Shown here piece by piece: positions 26,102 through 34,792 of a stretch of DNA of 64,000 nucleotides. The notes under the pieces were generated by a model, which was not told the origin of the DNA, made no database searches, and worked only from the letters and a program-made list of their open reading frames with translations. This stretch comes from MH13 sp040219355 (GTDB taxonomy: Bacteria > Pseudomonadota > Alphaproteobacteria > Rhizobiales > MH13). Numbering within the stretch: position 1 is the first letter of the stretch; each line of letters opens with the position of its first letter. Made by a program: the position numbers and the translations under genes. The stretch is from contig JAVJSN010000002.1 in NCBI GenBank assembly GCA_040219355.1, forward strand, positions 157,903 to 221,902. Direction: 5' to 3'.

Positions 26102-27001
26102 ATGGCTCTCTGGATTCCCATCACCATCGCTGCGGCCTTTTTGCAGAACTTGCGCTCGCTGCTGCAAAAGCGGCTGACCGGCAGGCTTTCCACAGGCGGC
26201 GCAACCTTCTCGCGGTTTGTGTTCGCCTTTCCGCTGGCGCTTGCCTATGCGCTGGTCGTCTCCAGTCTTACCGGCTGGGTACCAGGGGTGCCGTCACTCA
26301 CCTTCGGGGCGTTCTTGATCTCCGGCGCCGTGTCGCAGATTGGTGCGACCTATCTTCTGCTGGCAAGCTTTGCACATGGACCGTTTGCGATCGGCACCGC
26401 CTACTCAAAAACCGAAGCGCTTCAGGCGGCGGTGTTCGCCGCCATCGTGCTTGGTGAGCTGTTGTCGCTCTGGGGCGTGGTCGCGGTGTTGGTCGGCATG
26501 GCGGGCGTGGCGTTGATGGCGTTTAAGCGGCGCGAAGACGGTTTGAGGGCGCTTAATTTGACCGACAAGGCGGTGCTGTTTGGCGTCGCAGCCGGTGCTG
26601 GTTTTGCCATTGCTTCGGTCAGCTATCGCGGCGCCTCTCTTTCTCTAGGCGATTCCAGCGCCTTTGTGCGGGCTGGTTGGACGCTTGCTGCGGCGACTCT
26701 GGTTCAAACATTGATCATGGGGGGGTGGCTGCGTTGGCATGAGCCTGGGCAGATCACCAAGACGCTTGGGCTGTGGCGCGAGAGCGGGCTTGTCGCGCTC
26801 GCCGGTGTTGCTGGCTCCATCGGTTGGTTCACAGCGCTCACCTTGCAAACGGCCGCTTTGGTAAAGGCGTTGGCGCAAGTGGAACTGATCTTTTCTACGC
26901 TCACCAGTTGGCTCTATTTCAACGAACCGGTGAGCGCGCGTGAGGTCGCCGGTATAACGCTGATCGGCCTTTCCATTGTGCTCATCGTGTTGGTCGCCTG
27001 A
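26102..27001 (+). CDS. EamA/DMT-family transporter
   Basis: A 299-residue membrane protein with ten predicted spans in two EamA repeats. It starts ALWIPITIAAAFLQNLRSLLQKRLTG and has FAHGPFAIGTAYSKTEALQAAVFAAIVLGE in the first repeat and VKALAQVELIFSTLTSWLYFNEPVS in the second, typical of drug/metabolite exporters. The ATG follows CGGGAG. Its last base overlaps the start of the next gene, so it is coupled with the half permeases. Substrate unknown. Confidence 0.83.
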   Translation: MALWIPITIAAAFLQNLRSLLQKRLTGRLSTGGATFSRFVFAFPLALAYALVVSSLTGWVPGVPSLTFGAFLISGAVSQIGATYLLLASFAHGPFAIGTAYSKTEALQAAVFAAIVLGELLSLWGVVAVLVGMAGVALMAFKRREDGLRALNLTDKAVLFGVAAGAGFAIASVSYRGASLSLGDSSAFVRAGWTLAAATLVQTLIMGGWLRWHEPGQITKTLGLWRESGLVALAGVAGSIGWFTALTLQTAALVKALAQVELIFSTLTSWLYFNEPVSAREVAGITLIGLSIVLIVLVA

Positions 27002-27579
27002 TGGCAGGGCCTTTGCACAAACCGTTGCACAAGGATCTCGGATTTCTGTTCATCCTGGTGTTGTCCGTCGGCGCGGCGCTTGGTGTCTATTTGCGCGATG
27101 GGTTGGAGCGTTTCGTCGAGATACTGCGCGACGACGCCATCCTTTGGCTCACCGTCTTACCGAAGGTTGCCGCAGGCGTTTTGGTTGCGGCCTTCCTGCG
27201 CATCTTGCTGCCCAAAGAGGTGGTCGCCCGTTGGATTGGTGAGCGATCCGGACTGAGGGGGCTTTTCGTGGCGACGCTTGCCGGCGCGATCATTCCTGGC
27301 GGGCCGATGACGATTTTTCCGATCGCCACCGCACTCTATCTATCCGGCGCGGACCGTGGCTCGACGATCGCGTTCATCACGGCATGGCTCACCATCGGCA
27401 TCAACCGTGCGATCGTCTGGGAGCTATCGTTTTTCGGTGCGGAATTTGTGATCTTGCGCACGCTGATTTCGCTGCCCGTGCCGATCCTTTGTGGCCTCGC
27501 CGCGCGCATGTTGCCGGGGCGGACCGAAGAACAGCGTGCCGCCGACAAAGCCAAGCCCAAGCCGGAGATCGAAGAATGA
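27001..27579 (+). CDS. DUF318-type permease, first half
   Basis: A 192-residue membrane protein with about four to five spans and the family segment GAIIPGGPMTIFPIATALYLSGADRGSTIAFITAWLTIGINRAIVWELSF. This is the conserved half of the DUF318/ArsP-like permeases, which normally carry two such halves in one chain of about 300-350 residues. A charged lysine-rich tail ends the protein. The next gene encodes the matching second half, so the two probably form a heterodimeric carrier. What it moves is unknown. Confidence 0.72.
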   Translation: MAGPLHKPLHKDLGFLFILVLSVGAALGVYLRDGLERFVEILRDDAILWLTVLPKVAAGVLVAAFLRILLPKEVVARWIGERSGLRGLFVATLAGAIIPGGPMTIFPIATALYLSGADRGSTIAFITAWLTIGINRAIVWELSFFGAEFVILRTLISLPVPILCGLAARMLPGRTEEQRAADKAKPKPEIEE

Positions 27580-27603
27580 TCGTTCACCCATGATTGTCCA
27601 CTT

Positions 27604-28095
27604 ATGATTGTTCTTGGCTTTGCCCTTCTGCTTTATGTCATCGCGGCGGTGATGATCGTTATGGCCGCGCGGCGCGATAAGGCGCTGGTCGGTGAAGGAT
27701 TCACCGAAGCCAAAGACCAGTTTCTGGCCATCTTGCCCGCGCTAACAGTCGGTATTTTGGGCGCCGGTTTCGTCGCCGCGCTGATGCCGCCCGAGCTTGC
27801 CGAAACCTATCTGGGTGAGGGCTCGGGTGCGGCAGGCTATGCGATAGCCTATGCCATTGGTGTGCTGACGCCCGGTGGTCCTGTGGTGGGTTTTGCGCTT
27901 GGTGCGGCAGCAATTAAGGCAGGCGCCTCGGTCCCGATTGTGGTCGTCTATGTAACAGCTTGGGCGCTGGTCAGCCTCAATCGGCTTTTGATCTGGGAGC
28001 TTGCGACCGTGCCAAAAAAGGTGATTGTCGAGCGGCTGATCGTGTCAGCGCCTGTACCGATTTTGACAGGGTTGGCCATGGAGTTGCTCGTTTAG
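27604..28095 (+). CDS. DUF318-type permease, second half
   Basis: A 163-residue membrane protein with a GVLTPGGPVVGFALGAAAIKAGASVPIVVVYVTAWALVSLNRLLIWEL segment that parallels the GGP...ITAW...NR...WEL pattern of the preceding protein. It starts 24 bp after it. The two are therefore paralogous half permeases encoded separately. The 3' end overlaps the convergent SRPBCC gene by 4 bp. Confidence 0.72.
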   Translation: MIVLGFALLLYVIAAVMIVMAARRDKALVGEGFTEAKDQFLAILPALTVGILGAGFVAALMPPELAETYLGEGSGAAGYAIAYAIGVLTPGGPVVGFALGAAAIKAGASVPIVVVYVTAWALVSLNRLLIWELATVPKKVIVERLIVSAPVPILTGLAMELLV

Positions 28096-28547
28096 GCCAG
28101 CGCCTTTTCCAAATGGCCGAGCAGCCAGACCCATCCCTTTTCGCGGCCTTCAATGCCATCGGAACCTTGGAAGTAGGCACCCTGCTCACAATAGGTGAGT
28201 TGTGTGCCCTCAGCGTCAGGTTGAAACTGGATGGTCGCCAGTGAGGCTGAGTGGGTAACGCCATCCATCGCCATGGTGTAGGCATAGGCGATGCGCTCGT
28301 TTTCCACGATGTCCAGATAGGTTGTTTCATTGGCATGGGCGATGCCATCGGGCCCGACCCATTCGCCATGTTCCCGGCCGCCGACGGTGAAGTCCAGGCC
28401 GTAGCGCTTGGTCGTCCATTCCGGGCCGTCGCTGGCAACAAACCAGATGTGTTTCTTGTCTTGCGCGGCGAAGGCCTCAAAAACCTTGGCTGGCGGGTGC
28501 TTGAACGTGCGTTTGATGGTGAAACTCGCATGCGCAATGGTCATCAT
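28092..28547 (-). CDS. SRPBCC/AHSA1-family protein
   Basis: A 151-residue protein with the AHSA1-type START-like fold: an opening basic strand (FTIKRTFKHPPAKVFEAF), a central GGREHGEW segment and the C-terminal helix (GREKGWVWLLGHLEKAL). Such proteins are common partners of ArsR regulators and may bind hydrophobic ligands. It overlaps the upstream SRPBCC gene by 4 bp and ends a three-gene operon led by arsR. Confidence 0.8.
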   Translation of the reverse strand: MMTIAHASFTIKRTFKHPPAKVFEAFAAQDKKHIWFVASDGPEWTTKRYGLDFTVGGREHGEWVGPDGIAHANETTYLDIVENERIAYAYTMAMDGVTHSASLATIQFQPDAEGTQLTYCEQGAYFQGSDGIEGREKGWVWLLGHLEKALA

Positions 28548-29023
28548 GCCTCCTCCAAGCCCAATGCCAGTTCATCCAACTGGCTGATGCATGTGTTCCA
28601 ACCTTCCATGAAACCCATCTGTTCGTGTTGCTGGCGTAGCTCTGGGGTTGGGTGCTGCACATGCGCGGTGTAGCGGCTGCCGCCGCCATGATCGTCCATC
28701 GTTATGGTGGCCGTGAAGGGGAAGTCTGGCTTGTCAACAGGCCGCCACCCTTCATCGAGGGCTGACGTCCAGATGATGCACCTTTGATGCTCGACATGAA
28801 GAAAGGCACCAGGCCCTTCAAACCGCTCGCCGTCTGGCCCCATCATGGCGACGCTGAATGCGCCCATGGGCCGTACATCGAGCGCGACCACCTGCGCCTG
28901 CCAAGGCTTGGGTGCCCACCACTGGGCGAGCAGTTCTGCTATCGTCCAGGCCTTCCAGAGCTGGGCGCGGGAGGCTTTCAGCTCACGCTGGATCACCAGG
29001 TCAAGTTTGGGGTTATGTTCCAT
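28544..29023 (-). CDS. SRPBCC/AHSA1-family protein
   Basis: A 159-residue protein with the AHSA1 pattern: LDLVIQRELKASRAQLWKAWT at the start, ELLAQWWAPKPW, and the C-terminal helix EQMGFMEGWNTCISQLDEL. The ATG at 29023 overlaps the end of arsR by 11 bp and has GAGG nine bases before it; a start five codons earlier is less likely. Two tandem SRPBCC paralogs behind one ArsR gene is a recurring arrangement. Ligand unknown. Confidence 0.8.
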   Translation of the reverse strand: MEHNPKLDLVIQRELKASRAQLWKAWTIAELLAQWWAPKPWQAQVVALDVRPMGAFSVAMMGPDGERFEGPGAFLHVEHQRCIIWTSALDEGWRPVDKPDFPFTATITMDDHGGGSRYTAHVQHPTPELRQQHEQMGFMEGWNTCISQLDELALGLEEA

Positions 29024-29348
29024 CGAGGGTTTCCTCATTCAGGAAGGCTTCAAGCCGATCAAAGCGCGCATTCCAGGTGGTGCGCTGCTGGCTCAGCCAG
29101 TCTTCCACCTCGCTCAAAGCCTCAGGGGCCAAGGTGCAGATGCGCGTGCGTCCTTGCTTTTCGGTCACAACCAAACCGGCGCTTTCCAGCATGCGGACGT
29201 GTTGCATGAAGGAAGGCAGCGCCATCTCAAATGGGGCGGCAAGTTCCTTGATCGGGGCAGAGCCGGTGGTCAGACGCGCCAGAACAGCCCGACGTGTTGG
29301 GTCAGCCAGCGTCTTGAAAGTAAGGTCGAGATTTTGATTGTTAGGCAT
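29013..29348 (-). CDS. ArsR-family transcriptional regulator
   Basis: A 111-residue winged helix protein (LTFKTLADPTRRAVLARLTTGSAPIKELAAPFEMALPSFMQHVRMLESAGLV) of the ArsR type without the cysteines of metal-sensing members, as is usual for those linked to AHSA1 proteins. I use the ATG at 29348; an earlier in-frame ATG at 29366 exists. The start codon lies in the middle of one palindrome, and a second, related palindrome lies 34 bp upstream, which suggests tight autoregulation of the three-gene operon. Confidence 0.85.
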   Translation of the reverse strand: MPNNQNLDLTFKTLADPTRRAVLARLTTGSAPIKELAAPFEMALPSFMQHVRMLESAGLVVTEKQGRTRICTLAPEALSEVEDWLSQQRTTWNARFDRLEAFLNEETLDGT

Positions 29349-29357
29349 ATGCCTAAC
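29340..29357. promoter_or_regulatory. Palindrome over the arsR start codon
   Basis: GTTAGGCATATGCCTAAC is a perfect 18-bp palindrome with the arsR ATG at its centre. Its half-site TTAGG recurs in the palindrome at 29371-29394. Likely an operator for the ArsR protein; binding there would also hide the translation start. Confidence 0.6.
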
Positions 29358-29370
29358 TAATAGCATGTAG

Positions 29371-29394
29371 AAACTTAGGTCAAGACCTAAGTTT
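29371..29394. promoter_or_regulatory. 24-bp palindrome upstream of arsR
   Basis: AAACTTAGGTC at 29371-29381 and GACCTAAGTTT at 29384-29394 are exact reverse complements with a 2-bp centre. It spans the last codons and stop of the aminotransferase gene and the arsR promoter region. The centre-to-centre distance to the palindrome at 29340-29357 is 34 bp, about three helical turns. Confidence 0.65.
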
Positions 29395-30568
29395 TCAAGA
29401 AGCCTCTCATTCGCTCCAATGCCTCTTCGATCTGTTCCGATGAGGCGGCATAAGACACGCGGATGAAACCTTCGCCCAGGGTTCCAAAATCCGGGCCGCC
29501 TATCAGAGCGACGCCGGTCTTATCGAGCAAGGCATTGGCCAGTTCCTTGGCCTTCCAACCTGTCTTGGAGATGTCGGGAAAAGCGTAGAATGCGCCCTGC
29601 GGTTCGATGCAGGAGACATTAGGCAGGCCGTTTAGCCCGTCGACCACCAGGCGACGGCGCTTGGCGAAGGCGGTCATCATGACATCCACGGCATCCTGCG
29701 GTCCGTCGAGCGCGGCAAGGCCCGCCCACTGCGCCGGTGCATTGACACAGGACCAGCAATTGACCACCAGCTTGCGGGCGTTGTTGTAAAGCGCATCGGG
29801 CCAGATCGACCAGCCCATACGCCAGCCGGTCATGGCCCAGGTCTTTGACCAGCCATTTAAAAGGATCAGCCGGTCGCGGATCGACGGGTAGGTGAGCAGA
29901 GAAACATGATTGTCCGCAGGGCCTTTCGCGTCATAGGTCATGCGCTCATAGATTTCGTCGGACAGGATCGCGACATCAGGGTGCGCTTCCAGCCCCTCCA
30001 CCAACGCATCAATTTCGGCTTTCGGCGTCACACCGCCAGTTGGGTTGGCCGGCGAATTGACGATGATCAGCCGTGTTGCCGGCGTGATGCGGGCGAGCAC
30101 ATCCTCGGCCTTGAAAGCAAATCCGTTTTCCTGGGTGATCGGGATCGGGATGGGCTTCGCGCCGGTGAACTCAATCATCGAGCGATAGATTGGAAAACCT
30201 GGGTCTGGGTAGAGAATGTCCGCGCCAGGCTCGCCAAACATCAGGATCGCGGTGAACATGGTGACTTTGCCGCCAGGCACGATCAGCACATTATCTGGCG
30301 AGACCTCGACGCCGGTGCGGTCAAGGGTGTAGCGGGCCACGCCTTCACGCACAGTCGGGATACCGCGGGCATCGGTGTAGCCGTGATGGCCGTCCTTGAG
30401 CGCCTTGATCGCCGCTTCAACAATGTGATCAGGCGTGGAGAAATCTGGCTGTCCGATACCAAGGTTGATCACTGATCGTCCGGTCGCGGCGAGTGCCTGT
30501 GCGCGGGCGAGCACGGCAAAGGCGTTTTCTTCGCCGATACGATTAAAAGCTTCGATGGTGTGCATCAT
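29387..30568 (-). CDS. Class I/II pyridoxal-phosphate aminotransferase
   Basis: A 393-residue aspartate/aromatic-type aminotransferase. It has VINLGIGQPDFSTPDHI near the N-terminus, the NSPANPTGG motif near residue 165, the YERMTYD segment, and the PLP lysine in NGWSKTWAMTGWRMGW near residue 235. It transfers amino groups between an amino acid and a 2-oxo acid in the cytosol. It starts 12 bp after the DMT transporter gene on the same strand and may share its transcript. Confidence 0.88.
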   Translation of the reverse strand: MMHTIEAFNRIGEENAFAVLARAQALAATGRSVINLGIGQPDFSTPDHIVEAAIKALKDGHHGYTDARGIPTVREGVARYTLDRTGVEVSPDNVLIVPGGKVTMFTAILMFGEPGADILYPDPGFPIYRSMIEFTGAKPIPIPITQENGFAFKAEDVLARITPATRLIIVNSPANPTGGVTPKAEIDALVEGLEAHPDVAILSDEIYERMTYDAKGPADNHVSLLTYPSIRDRLILLNGWSKTWAMTGWRMGWSIWPDALYNNARKLVVNCWSCVNAPAQWAGLAALDGPQDAVDVMMTAFAKRRRLVVDGLNGLPNVSCIEPQGAFYAFPDISKTGWKAKELANALLDKTGVALIGGPDFGTLGEGFIRVSYAASSEQIEEALERMRGFLKT

Positions 30569-30580
30569 GTCGGGCCTGCA

Positions 30581-31543
30581 TCAAGTTGGAAGGTCTCGTG
30601 AGGTTGTTGTTCCGGCACCGGACTGGGCTTGTTCACGTCGCCGCACCACCTCTTCACGATAGAGCAGGTAGAGGCCAGAGGCGATGATGATTCCGGCACC
30701 CAAAACCGTCCAAAATGTTGGAATATCGGCGAAGACAAGCCAACCGAGCAGCACCATCCAAACGATCTGGGTGTACATGAACGGGGCCAGTGTGGAAGCG
30801 CCGGTGCCCTGATGGGCTTTGATCAGAAGCCAATGGCCTCCACCGCCCAGAATGCCAGTTGCCAGCATTAAGGCCCAGCTAAGAGTGTCGGTGGGCCATT
30901 GCCAAACGGCAATCGCCCAAGGTGCCATGGCAAGCGCCGGGATCAGAGCTGTGAACAGGACCAGTCCGGCTTCGTTTTCGGTTTGCGCCAACACGCGGGT
31001 TGCCAGCGAGTAGAGGGCGAAGCTCACCATCGCACCCACCGAAATAAGCGCAGGCCATCCCAGCCCATCCAGGCCTGGTCGCGTGACGATCAAAACGCCG
31101 ATAAAGCCAACCAAGATTGCTGCCCACCGGCGTGGGCCTACCTTCTCGCCGAGCAGCGGTACTGCGAGTGCGGCCACGACAATAGGGCCGGCGAACATGA
31201 TGGATGAGGTTTCGGCCAGTTGGAGGTAAAGCAGCGCCCAGAAATTGAAGGCCGTCGTACCGAGCAGAAAAAGCCCGCGGCTTATCTGTAGCAAAGGACG
31301 CTTGGTGACGAAGCGATCAAAGCCTTTCCAAACTTGGAGAAAGAAAACCGCGAGCACCAGGTGCATGACGAACCGCATCCAAACCACCTGGAGAACCGGC
31401 AGGCTTTGCGCGAGGTATTTGGCGGCGGCGTCCAGAAAGCCAAACATGCCAACAGCAACAACCATCAAGGCTATGGCGCGGATGGAAGTCGATTGGGCGG
31501 TGCGAGTGTTTGGGGTGTTGGAACTTGTGGAGGGCGAACTCAT
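30581..31543 (-). CDS. EamA/DMT-family transporter
   Basis: A 320-residue membrane protein with ten spans in two EamA repeats (GMFGFLDAAAKYLAQSLPVLQVVWMRF; AETSSIMFAGPIVVAALAVPLLGEKVGPRRW; GTGASTLAPFMYTQIVWMVLLGWLVFADIP). The start at 31543 (SSPSTSSNTP) is chosen because the extra upstream 26 residues run into the MarR gene region without homology. It lies 34 bp after the MarR gene, between it and the aminotransferase, so export of an amino-acid-like metabolite is plausible but unproven. Confidence 0.83.
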   Translation of the reverse strand: MSSPSTSSNTPNTRTAQSTSIRAIALMVVAVGMFGFLDAAAKYLAQSLPVLQVVWMRFVMHLVLAVFFLQVWKGFDRFVTKRPLLQISRGLFLLGTTAFNFWALLYLQLAETSSIMFAGPIVVAALAVPLLGEKVGPRRWAAILVGFIGVLIVTRPGLDGLGWPALISVGAMVSFALYSLATRVLAQTENEAGLVLFTALIPALAMAPWAIAVWQWPTDTLSWALMLATGILGGGGHWLLIKAHQGTGASTLAPFMYTQIVWMVLLGWLVFADIPTFWTVLGAGIIIASGLYLLYREEVVRRREQAQSGAGTTTSRDLPT

Positions 31544-31577
31544 GTCGCTGCCTACCACCACCCAGTTGATAGGTCTA

Positions 31578-32054
31578 TCACACGGGCGGTTCGCCATCGG
31601 TGGGAGCAGCAGCAGCAGCATCGATGTCGGCGCTGAGATTATGCTCCAACTGCATCAGCGCCTTGCGCAAGCGCTTCCGGTCTTTGTCCTCAAACCCCAT
31701 AAGTGCCTCTTGGTCCATGCTTTTCAGCCGCGCATCCAAATCGCCGATCAGCTGGCTTCCTTTCTCGGTAAGGAAGACCTTTGATGAGCGACCATCATCG
31801 GGGCTGGGACGGCGTTCCACCATGCCTTGCGAACTAAGACGGACAACCATTTTGGTGATTGTTGGCGGTTGAACGGAAAGCGCGCTGGCGAGGGCGCCCA
31901 TGGTTTGGCCATCGCCATCGTCAAGAGCTTTCAATATTTGATCTTGCCCAGGATGAAGATTCAAATCAGCGAGAACATTGGCAGAGCGCTGGCGGTAGGC
32001 TTTTGAAGCCTGCACCAAACGATAGGTAACCGTCTTGCGGTGATTGAATGACAT
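31578..32054 (-). CDS. MarR-family transcriptional regulator
   Basis: A 158-residue winged helix regulator: helical dimer part (KAYRQRSANVLADLNLHPGQDQILKAL), recognition region (MGALASALSVQPPTITKMVVRLSSQGMVERRPSPDDGRSSKVFLTEKG) with the DxRxxxVxLT wing signature. It is divergent from the creatininase-family gene and leads the minus-strand DMT/aminotransferase run. A possible operator is the CAGTAT-N11-ATACTG inverted repeat at 32081-32103 in the shared promoter region. Confidence 0.85.
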   Translation of the reverse strand: MSFNHRKTVTYRLVQASKAYRQRSANVLADLNLHPGQDQILKALDDGDGQTMGALASALSVQPPTITKMVVRLSSQGMVERRPSPDDGRSSKVFLTEKGSQLIGDLDARLKSMDQEALMGFEDKDRKRLRKALMQLEHNLSADIDAAAAAPTDGEPPV

Positions 32055-32080
32055 TGGCAGCCCCTAATACCACGCAGATT

Positions 32081-32103
32081 CAGTATATCGCCCAGAAATA
32101 CTG
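32081..32103. promoter_or_regulatory. Possible MarR operator
   Basis: CAGTAT at 32081 and ATACTG ending at 32103 form an inverted repeat with an 11-bp spacer, 27 bp upstream of the MarR start, in the divergent promoter region. Assigned by position only. Confidence 0.35.
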
Positions 32104-32209
32104 TACATCGCAATTGGCCCATTGGCCCTCAGCAAAAAGTTGCGGCTTGCCAGTACAGGTGCGCTGGTGATCATGGTTAGATCCATGTCAACAATCTTTG
32201 AGAGTCTGC

Positions 32210-33010
32210 ATGCCTGCCCGCCACTGGACTGAACTTCCGTCCAACGCCTTTCAGAAGGATGTGTTCCGCGACCATGTGGTCGTTCTACCCCTGGGCGCAA
32301 CCGAGCAGCATGGGCCGCATCTTCCGGTGAGCACCGACACAAGCATCGCCGAGGGAATGGTGGCGGCTGTTGTCGCCAGGCTCCCTGCACAGGCCAACGT
32401 GCTGATGTTGCCGACGCTTGCCATCACCCATTCGGGGGAGCACACCAACAAGCCTGGCACGCTTTCGATTGGCCGAGATCTCACGTTCCGGCTGATCAAA
32501 GAGGTTGCGCGGGGGATTGTGCGCGCCGGGGTGCGTAAGCTGGTCATCATCAATGCTCATGGCGGCAATGTCGGCGTGATGGTCGATGCAACCCACGATA
32601 TTCGCGCTGAGCTTGGCATGCTGTGTGTTGGCACGAACTGGATGCGGCTCGGCCTTCCTGATGGGTTGATCGCGCTGGACGACAAAGCTGTTGATATTCA
32701 TGGCGGGCGGCTTGAGACCGCAATCATGCTGGCGCTGCGGCCTGATCTTGTGGACCTGGGTGAAGCCAAGGACTTTGCCTCATTGCAAGGTGAGCTTGCT
32801 GAGACCTTCGACCTGCTGCGCGCTTACGGCCCCGTCGGGTTTGGTTGGATGGGCGATGATCTCCACCCTTCAGGCGTGGTTGGCAAGGCCGACACAGCCA
32901 ATTCTGAAGACGGCCAGGCGATCATCGATCATCAAGCGCAGCAGATGGTGAAACTTCTCGATGAAGTTCAGCGCTTCCAGCCGGCATGGTTTGCCGACAC
33001 CCGCCGATAA
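32210..33010 (+). CDS. Creatininase-family hydrolase
   Basis: A 266-residue metal-dependent amidohydrolase. The metal-site pattern is present: GATEQHGPHLPVSTDT (Glu, His, Asp), INAHGGN, and HGGRLETAIML. The family includes creatinine, formamide and mycofactocin-type hydrolases. I use the ATG at 32210; a TTG lies 12 bases earlier. It precedes a peptide-type ABC operon, so it may open a cyclic amide or amidated substrate brought in by that importer; this is inference. Confidence 0.83.
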   Translation: MPARHWTELPSNAFQKDVFRDHVVVLPLGATEQHGPHLPVSTDTSIAEGMVAAVVARLPAQANVLMLPTLAITHSGEHTNKPGTLSIGRDLTFRLIKEVARGIVRAGVRKLVIINAHGGNVGVMVDATHDIRAELGMLCVGTNWMRLGLPDGLIALDDKAVDIHGGRLETAIMLALRPDLVDLGEAKDFASLQGELAETFDLLRAYGPVGFGWMGDDLHPSGVVGKADTANSEDGQAIIDHQAQQMVKLLDEVQRFQPAWFADTRR

Positions 33011-33177
33011 CCTTGCTGTCGTTTGATTTGGGGATGGAATGATATTCATCACTGCCCAATGCTTAGGCGATCTGTTCCGTCATCATAGGTGACAAGACCC
33101 AAGCCTTGCGGTTAGATGAAGGTCTTCATCGCACGACGGTCACGAAGATCGCGGCGATGCAACAGGGAGTTACATAC

Positions 33178-34764
33178 ATGAAATCCACACTCATCCGCAC
33201 CGCTGCGGTGCTTATGGGCGCAACCATGCTTGCTGGTGCTGCCAATGCAGAATCGCTGCGCTGGGCCAATGTTGGCGATTCGCTGACCCTTGATCCGCAT
33301 GCGCAAAACGAGGGGCCGACTCATACCCTTTCACACCAGATCTATGAAGGTTTGTTGCAGCGTGACATGACCGGCGCGATTATTCCGGCGCTGGCCACCG
33401 ACTGGGCACCGCATACCGACGATCCAACCATCTGGGTCTTCAATCTGCGTCAAGGCGTTTCCTTCCATGACGGTTCCGCCTTCAATGCGGACGATGTGGT
33501 GTTCTCGCTCAACCGGGCGCAGTCGGAAACCTCAGCCATGAAGGAGCTGCTGGCGTCCGTGGTCGACGTGATCAAGGTCGATGACTACACCGTGCATGTG
33601 CGCACCGACGGTCCCAATCCAATCCTGCCAAGCAACCTCACCAACCTGTTCATGATGGATCAGGACTGGGCGGAAGCCAACAATGTCGTTGAACCGCAGG
33701 ACTATGCCGCCGGCGAAGACAATTATGCGGTGCGTAATGCCAACGGCACGGGCGCTTTCAGCCTAACCAGCCGCGAGCCAGAAGTGCGTACCGTTCTAAC
33801 CGCCAACCCCGACTACTGGGGCATTGGCGAGTTTCCTCTGGAAGTATCTGAAATCATTTTCACCCCAATCCAGAACCAGGCAACGCGCGTTGCCGCACTG
33901 CTTTCTGGCGAAGTGGACTTTGTACAGGACATTCCCGTGCAGGACATTGACCGGGTGGCAAGCACGGATGGCTTGAAGATTGTAACCGCACCGCAGAACA
34001 GGACAATTTTCCTCGGCATGCAGCAGGGCGAAGATGATCTGGACACCGACAATGTAGAAGGTGCCAACCCGTTTGCCGATGTTCGCGTGCGTCAAGCGAT
34101 CAACATGGCAGTGAACCGCGATGCGATCCGTCAGGTGGTCATGCGCGGTCAGTCAACGCCGACAGGGGTTATCATGCCGCCCTTCGTCAATGGCTGGACT
34201 GAAGAGCTGGATGCGGTGCCAACGACCGATGTGGAAGGCGCTCGAGCGCTGATGTCCGAGGCCGGTTATGCGGATGGGTTTGAAATCATCTTCAATTGCC
34301 CCAATGACCGCTACATCAACGATGAAGCGATCTGCCAGGCTGTTGTTGGCATGCTGGCTCAGATCGGCATCACCGCCAATCTGGAAGCGCAGACCCGCGC
34401 CAATCACTTCCCGCTGATCCAGAACCAGGAAACGGAATTCTACCTGTTGGGTTGGGGCGTTCCAACGTTCGACAGTGAGTATGTGTTCAACTTCTTGGTC
34501 CACTCGACCGAAGGCGATTACGGCTCGTGGAACAACACCGGATATGCCAATCCAGAGGTTGATGAGATGATCGTCTCACTGGCATCGGAAACCGATCTTG
34601 CTGCGCGCAATGCCACGATCGCGGATATCTGGGCACAGGTGCAGGAAGATGTTCTGTACATTCCGCTTCACCACCAGGTTCTGAACTGGGGTATGCGCGA
34701 GAACATCGACTTCCCCGTGCAGCCTGAAGATCAGCCGCACTTTAAGTTCCTCACGTTCAATTGA
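33178..34764 (+). CDS. Peptide-type ABC substrate-binding protein 1
   Basis: A 528-residue family-5 extracellular binding protein with a signal peptide over about residues 1-23 (ending GAANA). It has the LRWANVGDSLTLDPHAQNEG start, FHDGSAFNADDVVFSLNRA, and the NCPNDRYINDEAICQAVVGMLAQIGI segment of the DppA/OppA family. The ATG at 33178 follows CAGGGAG. It is a paralog of the next gene. A hairpin separates the two. It presents peptides or similar substrates to the DppBCDF-like membrane complex. Confidence 0.9.
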   Translation: MKSTLIRTAAVLMGATMLAGAANAESLRWANVGDSLTLDPHAQNEGPTHTLSHQIYEGLLQRDMTGAIIPALATDWAPHTDDPTIWVFNLRQGVSFHDGSAFNADDVVFSLNRAQSETSAMKELLASVVDVIKVDDYTVHVRTDGPNPILPSNLTNLFMMDQDWAEANNVVEPQDYAAGEDNYAVRNANGTGAFSLTSREPEVRTVLTANPDYWGIGEFPLEVSEIIFTPIQNQATRVAALLSGEVDFVQDIPVQDIDRVASTDGLKIVTAPQNRTIFLGMQQGEDDLDTDNVEGANPFADVRVRQAINMAVNRDAIRQVVMRGQSTPTGVIMPPFVNGWTEELDAVPTTDVEGARALMSEAGYADGFEIIFNCPNDRYINDEAICQAVVGMLAQIGITANLEAQTRANHFPLIQNQETEFYLLGWGVPTFDSEYVFNFLVHSTEGDYGSWNNTGYANPEVDEMIVSLASETDLAARNATIADIWAQVQEDVLYIPLHHQVLNWGMRENIDFPVQPEDQPHFKFLTFN

Positions 34765-34792
34765 TCACTGATTAGAACCTGATGTCGTTACA

